A stretch of 64,000 bases of DNA, taken from positions 3,906,001-3,970,000 of the forward strand of contig NZ_JAUSZL010000002.1 of the NCBI RefSeq assembly GCF_030817535.1, written 5' to 3'. The translations under genes and the position numbers were made by a program. The notes under the pieces were generated by a model, which saw only the letters and a program-made list of their open reading frames with translations, had not been told where the DNA came from and searched no databases. Origin of the DNA: Streptomyces sp. V3I8 (lineage in GTDB: Bacteria; Actinomycetota; Actinomycetes; Streptomycetales; Streptomycetaceae). This document shows positions 63,310 through 64,000 of the stretch, piece by piece; position 1 is the stretch's first letter; every line of letters begins with the position of its first letter.

Positions 63310-63918
63310 GTGAACCACGCGCAATTGACCGCTCTGGGCAGAGCCCTCCGCGTGCTCGGGGAGCACGGGGACGCCCTCTCCACCGAGATGCCGGACGCCA
63401 AGCTCCACGAGGTGAAGGCGGATCTGAAGCGCGCCCTCGACCTCCTGGAGGAGACCGTCACCACGGCCGCGCCCACCACCCGCTGCGCGGAGCACCCCAC
63501 GGGTCCGGTCGACGAGGACGCCGCGGACCTGTGCCTGCTCTGCGAGACCCGGCGCCGCCTCGCCCGCCGCTCGAAGGTGAACGACTCGTTCCAGGACTCC
63601 TACCAGGATTCCTACCCGCAGAGCCGCCCGGCCGCCCCGGGCGGCGGGGAGCGTACGACATCCCGCTACGGCGTCCGCGGCGACCGGCCCGTGCCCCAGC
63701 AGCGCTGGCTCCCCGAGATGTGGACCGGCCAGACCTGGCAGCTCTGCGGCACGCCCCGCCGCGACAAGCAGGAGGCCGAGCTGTACCTCGCGGCGCAGCG
63801 CCGCGGCCCGCGCCCGAGCATGGCCTACCGCCTGGTCCACGAGTTCACGGACTACGAGGTGCTGCGCATCTGGGGCACCCCGGTGAAGATCGACATCGAG
63901 CCGATGGGCAACCTGTAG
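63310..63918 (+). CDS. Actinobacterial conserved hypothetical protein
   Basis: 202 residues from GTG 63310 with GGAAGGGA about 9 bases upstream. An N-terminal helical part (VNHAQLTALGRALRVLGEHGDAL), CAEHPTGPVDEDAADLCLLC with Cys, an Arg/Asp-rich middle, then a folded-looking C-terminal ~80 residues (VPQQRWLPEMWTGQTWQLCGTPRRDKQEAELYL, RLVHEFTDYEVLRIWGTPVKI). No family recognised. The remaining 82 bases of the window show no further gene. Confidence 0.75.
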   Translation: MNHAQLTALGRALRVLGEHGDALSTEMPDAKLHEVKADLKRALDLLEETVTTAAPTTRCAEHPTGPVDEDAADLCLLCETRRRLARRSKVNDSFQDSYQDSYPQSRPAAPGGGERTTSRYGVRGDRPVPQQRWLPEMWTGQTWQLCGTPRRDKQEAELYLAAQRRGPRPSMAYRLVHEFTDYEVLRIWGTPVKIDIEPMGNL

Positions 63919-64000
63919 GACCGGTGGTCCGCGCCTCCCCCGAGCGGCCCGCGGCCTTTCCCGGTCCGCTCCACGGAGTCGCCCGGGCCCCGGCCGGCGC

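Overview
The window looks like a Streptomyces chromosome segment. It is very GC-rich with strong third-position GC bias, has many GTG/TTG starts and ATGA stop/start overlaps, and carries typical actinobacterial families (conservon genes, DUF397/DUF5753 pairs, the futalosine menaquinone pathway, ANTAR regulators, XPB helicase, HelR). No rRNA, tRNA, CRISPR array or complete mobile element was seen.

Layout. 1-3172: the 3' part of a conservon (sensor kinase, roadblock protein, DUF742 protein, cytochrome P450) with no GTPase gene. 3278-8085: serC, a CebR-box-controlled secreted cellulase, a frameshifted beta-propeller gene and an SGNH hydrolase. 8086-13688: an accessory stretch with a Uma2 nuclease-like protein, an orphan SMI1/KNR4 protein, an antitoxin next to a 5'-truncated RelE-type toxin, an HTH protein, an XRE/DUF397 regulator pair and an intact antitoxin/PIN pair. 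13842-22823: LRV repeat protein, two MFS exporters, aldo/keto reductase, ThpR, MarR, AzgA-type purine permease. 23065-31101: P-type ATPase, secreted protein, a 1059-residue sacsin/HSP90-like ATPase, DUF3027. 31557-38077: MFS, DUF2771 lipoprotein, mqnB-mqnD, cold-shock protein, membrane protein, HAD phosphatase, HAAS-type membrane protein. 38221-44764: helicase-associated protein and XPB helicase, with two tiny exported proteins and an unusual UPF0114-IstB fusion between them. 44858-50626: SDR, amidase, NemR-like TetR, AraC, metallo-hydrolase, broken TetR gene, small protein. 50938-56330: HelR and four GAF/ANTAR-type regulators. 56396-63918: CutC, HD protein, MFS, MDMPI-GNAT fusion, DUF4031 pair, RpiR regulator with murQ, and a conserved hypothetical.

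Genes that appear to work together: cvnA-B-C-P450 (translationally coupled), mqnB-mqnD (menaquinone), MarR-MFS, RpiR-murQ (MurNAc-6-P recycling), the TetR/amidase unit sharing TAGAC half-sites, and the ANTAR cluster. Many genes start 6-7 bases after a -10-like hexamer (for example 3278, 12856, 22569, 31557, 36800, 61206), the layout expected of leaderless mRNAs. A GGGGCGCGGGGAAC-type repeat recurs between genes across the window.

The best candidate for something new is the membrane protein/AAA+ fusion at 41602-42885 with its two small exported neighbours. All family names come from reading motifs, not from database searches.
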